From Paracoccaceae bacterium (GTDB lineage: Bacteria; Pseudomonadota; Alphaproteobacteria; Rhodobacterales; Rhodobacteraceae), in the NCBI GenBank assembly GCA_030148745.1, contig JASBSV010000092.1, positions 1 through 34,906 on the forward strand: a stretch of DNA of 34,906 nucleotides. The letters are read 5' to 3'. Each line of letters opens with the position of its first letter. Positions within the stretch are counted from its first letter, which is position 1. The position numbers and the translations under genes are program-made. The notes under the pieces were generated by a model. It saw only the letters and a list, made by a program, of their open reading frames with translations. It was not told the origin of the DNA and did no database searches. Below, in pieces: positions 32,040 to 34,906 of this stretch.

Positions 32040-34436
32040 TCAACCGCGTAGCACGCCGCCGGTCGCCTTGATCACCTTGTCGATGATCTTCTGGCCGACC
32101 ACCTCGATTTCCTCATCGGTCAGGGTCTTTTCCACCGGCTGCATCCTGACCGTGACGGCCAGCGATTTCTTGCCCTCGCCCAGCGATCCGCCGATAAACT
32201 CGTCAAAGACCCGAACCCCGGAAATCAGCCCCTTATCCGCGCCAGCCGCGGCATTGACCAGCGTCAGCGCCTCAACCCCGGCATCCACCACAAAGGCGAA
32301 ATCGCGTTCGACCGCCTGCAGATCGCGCAGCTCCAGCCGCCCGCGCGTGGCCGATTTCACCTTGGGAAAGGGAATATCCTCCAGAAACAGGCTAAAGGCC
32401 ACAACCGGTCCTTTGACATCCATCGCCGCGATCACCTTTGGATGCAATTCGCCAAAGACGCCCATGATTTTCTTGGGCCCAAGGCACAGCTTGCCCGACC
32501 GCCCCGGATGCCACCAGCCGCTGGTGCCGCGCAAAATCTGCATCTTTGCGGGCGCGCCAACGGCGGCCAGAACCGCTTCGGCATCCGCCTTGGCATCATA
32601 AAGATCGACGGGACGGCGCTCGGCATGGACATCTTTGGGCCCGGTGTGCCCCACAAGAATGCCGCTGGCCAGCAGGCACTGCTCGCCCGGCTCGCCGCCG
32701 CTGAAGGCCGCGCCCACTTCGAACAGCGCCAGATCCATGAAACCGCGCGCCTGATTTCGCGCGGCCGCCTGCATCAGCCCGGGCAATAGCGACGGGCGCA
32801 TATGGCTCATCTCGCTCGAGATCGGGTTTTCCAGCATCGTCGCGTCATCGCCGCCGCCGAATATTTCCGCCGAAGCCTGATCGATAAAGGAATAGGTCAC
32901 GCATTCATCATAACCCAGCGCGGCAATCTGCCGGCGCGCGGTTTTCTCGCGCCGCTGCATGGGCGTCAGGATCGGCCGTGTGACACCCGGATCGGTGCGC
33001 GGCAAGGGGCGCCCGACCAGTTTGGTCAGCGATGCGATACGCGCCACTTCCTCGACCAGATCGGCCTCGCCCTGCACATCGGGCCGCCATGAGGGCACAT
33101 GCGCCATATCCCCTTCCAGCCGGAACCCCAGATTGGTCAGGGTCTGGCGCTGGGTGTTTGCCGGAATATCCATCCCCACCAGCGATTGCACCCGCGCGGT
33201 ATCCAGACGATAGCATCGGTCGGTAACGGGAACGGCGCCGGCCACCACGACCTGCGAGGCCTGCCCGCCCGCATGTTCAAGGATCATCTGAGTGGCAAGC
33301 TCCAGCCCCTCGGGAGTGAACGCCGGATCCACCCCGCGCTCGAACCGATAGCGCGCGTCCGAGTTGATCTTGAGCGCGCGGCCGGTATAGGCGATCTGCA
33401 CCGGGTCCCAATAGGCGCTTTCGACAAAGACATTCACCGTCTCGCCCGTCACACCGGTCTGGGCGCCGCCCATGATCCCGGCGATACTTTCGGGCCCGTT
33501 GTCATCCGAGATGACCATCTGGCCCGGCTGAAGCCTATATTCCTTGTCGTCGAGCGCCAGCAGGGTCTCACCACCCTTGGCGCGATGCACCCGAAGCCCG
33601 CCGGCCATCTTGTCGGCGTCGAACACATGCAACGGGCGGTTGCTGTCGTAGGTATAAAAATTCGTGACATCGACCAGAAAGCTGATCGGGCGCAGGCCAA
33701 TGGCGCGCAACAGATCCTGAAGCCACTGCGGCGAAGGCCCGTTCCTGACCCCGCGGATCAGACGGCCCATGAACACCGGGCAGCCATCCCGCGTATCGTC
33801 GTCGATCGAGACCGTGACGGGACATGCAAATTCGCCCGCAACCGGCACCGTGTCGCGGGGCTTGAGCGTACCCAGCCCGCGCGCCGCCAGATCCCGCGCA
33901 ATGCCCCGGACGCCCAAAGCGTCGGGGCGGTTGGGCGTGATCGCAATCTCGATCACCGGATCGACCTTGGCCGGATCATTCGCGGCAAGCCAGTCGGTAA
34001 ACCGCGCGCCCACTTCGCCCGAGGGCAGCTCGATAATGCCGTCATGTTCGTCCGACAGCTCCATCTCGCGCTCTGAGCACATCATGCCGTGGCTTTCGAT
34101 CCCCCGGATCTTGCCCACGCCGATGGTGGTGTCGATACCCGGCACGTAAACGCCCGGACTGGCGATCACCACGGTGATGCCTTCCCGCGCGTTGGGCGCG
34201 CCGCAAATGATCTGGGTCGGGCCATCGGCGGTTTGCACCTGACAGACCTTCAGCTTGTCTGCATCGGGATGTTTTTCGGCGCTGATCACCTTGCCGATGG
34301 TAAATTCGGCCAGCCGCTCGGCCGGGTTCGAGACACCTTCGACCTCAAGCCCCAGATCGGTCAGGGCATAGGTGATCTCGTCCACCGTTGCGGTGGTGTC
34401 GAGGTGGGTTTTCAGCCAGGAGAGGGTGAATTTCAT
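32040..34436 (-). CDS. pheT: Phenylalanine-tRNA ligase beta subunit
   Basis: A 798-residue subunit of the alpha2-beta2 enzyme that charges tRNA-Phe. It begins MKFTLSWLKTHLDTTATVDE. A tRNA-binding OB domain follows (about 40-150, with VGKIRGIESHGMMCSEREME). Then come the B3/B4 editing domain (about 210-390), the B5 domain (about 400-475), the catalytic-like core (with a DECVTYSF-type element) and a C-terminal anticodon-binding FDX-ACB domain (about 704-797). The length is the family norm. It lies 125 bases after pheS, with a palindromic element in that gap and only a weak ribosome site before ATG 34436. Confidence 0.97.
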   Translation of the reverse strand: MKFTLSWLKTHLDTTATVDEITYALTDLGLEVEGVSNPAERLAEFTIGKVISAEKHPDADKLKVCQVQTADGPTQIICGAPNAREGITVVIASPGVYVPGIDTTIGVGKIRGIESHGMMCSEREMELSDEHDGIIELPSGEVGARFTDWLAANDPAKVDPVIEIAITPNRPDALGVRGIARDLAARGLGTLKPRDTVPVAGEFACPVTVSIDDDTRDGCPVFMGRLIRGVRNGPSPQWLQDLLRAIGLRPISFLVDVTNFYTYDSNRPLHVFDADKMAGGLRVHRAKGGETLLALDDKEYRLQPGQMVISDDNGPESIAGIMGGAQTGVTGETVNVFVESAYWDPVQIAYTGRALKINSDARYRFERGVDPAFTPEGLELATQMILEHAGGQASQVVVAGAVPVTDRCYRLDTARVQSLVGMDIPANTQRQTLTNLGFRLEGDMAHVPSWRPDVQGEADLVEEVARIASLTKLVGRPLPRTDPGVTRPILTPMQRREKTARRQIAALGYDECVTYSFIDQASAEIFGGGDDATMLENPISSEMSHMRPSLLPGLMQAAARNQARGFMDLALFEVGAAFSGGEPGEQCLLASGILVGHTGPKDVHAERRPVDLYDAKADAEAVLAAVGAPAKMQILRGTSGWWHPGRSGKLCLGPKKIMGVFGELHPKVIAAMDVKGPVVAFSLFLEDIPFPKVKSATRGRLELRDLQAVERDFAFVVDAGVEALTLVNAAAGADKGLISGVRVFDEFIGGSLGEGKKSLAVTVRMQPVEKTLTDEEIEVVGQKIIDKVIKATGGVLRG

Positions 34437-34464
34437 GTTATCGACTTTCTATGCACGAAGCAGG

Positions 34465-34522
34465 GCGCCCGGCCCGGGGGTGGGCGCAGAATTGCGCCCG
34501 CCCTGGGGGGCGGGTCGGGCGC
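34465..34522. repeat. Palindromic intergenic element, copy B
   Basis: Arms at 34465-34476 and 34511-34522 form 12 base pairs with one G/T wobble. An inner 7-bp hairpin (34482-34488 with 34493-34499) has loop GAAT. It aligns in the same orientation with copy A at 9200-9262. A further 6-bp hairpin (34527-34542) follows on the pheS side. Confidence 0.75.
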
Positions 34523-34561
34523 AATGCGGGGCTGACGCCCCGAAGAACAAGTAACTGGCGA

Positions 34562-34906
34562 TCACCCGCTCAGCCCCCCATGCAGGCTGGGCACATTCAG
34601 CGCCGAAAACCCATAGTGGCGCAGCCAGCGCAGGTCTGAATCAAAGAAGGCGCGCAGATCGGGGATGCCGTATTTCAGCATCGCGATCCGGTCGATCCCG
34701 ACGCCAAAGGCAAAGCCCTGCCATTTGTCCGGGTCGATCCCGCCTGCCTGCAGCACCTTGGGATCCACCATGCCCGAGCCCAGAATCTCCAGCCAGTCGT
34801 CGCCTTCGCCCACTTTCAGCGTTCCGCCCTCCCACGAACAGCGGATATCGACCTCGGCCGAGGGTTCGGTAAAGGGAAAATGCGAGGCGCGAAAGCGCAG
34901 CTCGAC
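34562..34906 (-). CDS. pheS: Phenylalanine-tRNA ligase alpha subunit, C-terminal part only
   Basis: The reading frame is open to the last base, so only the last 114 codons and the stop are visible. The segment begins [20 protein letters not shown], the catalytic-core motif of PheS, and continues with [37 protein letters not shown] (class II motif 3) and the closing [10 protein letters not shown]. It forms the catalytic side of the alpha2-beta2 enzyme with PheT. It should be the promoter-proximal gene of pheS-pheT, though its start is outside the window. Confidence 0.96.
   Translation of the reverse strand, partial: VELRFRASHFPFTEPSAEVDIRCSWEGGTLKVGEGDDWLEILGSGMVDPKVLQAGGIDPDKWQGFAFGVGIDRIAMLKYGIPDLRAFFDSDLRWLRHYGFSALNVPSLHGGLSG

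Noticed and set aside
1-34906. CRISPR arrays, insertion sequences, prophage genes, tRNA or rRNA
   Set aside because: No regularly spaced repeats, transposase or phage genes, and no tRNA or rRNA signatures were seen on either strand.

Overview
The window looks like chromosomal DNA of an alphaproteobacterium of the Rhodobacterales (Rhodobacteraceae / Roseobacter group). The evidence is high GC, a small SRP RNA placed by dnaX-ebfC-recR, a TrcR/DUF1013 regulator, COQ9, an anchored c-type cytochrome and a YARHG-type secreted protein. It is dense core-genome sequence. I see no phage, insertion sequence, CRISPR array, tRNA or rRNA. No gene-free stretch exceeds about 210 bases.

Layout. 1-1856: 3' end of a heme O synthase gene, then a GlcD-type FAD oxidase. 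1939-5090 (minus): a probable clpS - methyltransferase - SDR - hemF cluster, divergent from a HAD phosphatase at 5210-5917. 6117-7577: a D,D-carboxypeptidase with a SPOR domain. 7574-13385 (minus): the oligopeptide ABC importer yejA-yejB-yejE-yejF. 13569-14570 (minus): a membrane-anchored cytochrome c with two tandem heme domains, divergent from pheA. 15534-16999 (minus): nudC and an SRPBCC protein, divergent from a Tat-exported cpdB. 19287-23218: a small membrane protein, the SRP RNA gene, a phosphatase on the other strand, then dnaX-ebfC-recR. 23215-25977: a YARHG protein, trcR, a divergent RNase T2 and a STAS-like protein. 26051-28236 (minus): MAPEG, then COQ9-quinone oxidoreductase with an ATGA overlap. 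28348-30893: rpsU, a lytic transglycosylase lipoprotein, and an Lrp regulator divergent from alanine dehydrogenase. 30972-34906 (minus): mscL, ytoQ, pheT and the 3' part of pheS.

Themes. Several genes serve respiration, heme and quinone (ctaB, hemF, the diheme cytochrome, COQ9, qor). Others serve the envelope (carboxypeptidase, transglycosylase, MscL) or nucleotide and RNA salvage in the periplasm (cpdB, RNase T2). The rest are mostly replication, translation and amino-acid metabolism.

I found no clear new multi-gene system. The less ordinary signals are non-coding or residue-level: two related palindromic elements inside operon gaps (yejE/yejF and pheS/pheT), a 19-base repeat present three times, an rpsU leader hairpin between the Shine-Dalgarno and the start codon, a probable 5'-terminal hairpin on mscL mRNA, an SDR lacking its catalytic lysine, an RNase T2 with an altered second active-site motif, and three convergent gene pairs that share their stop codons.
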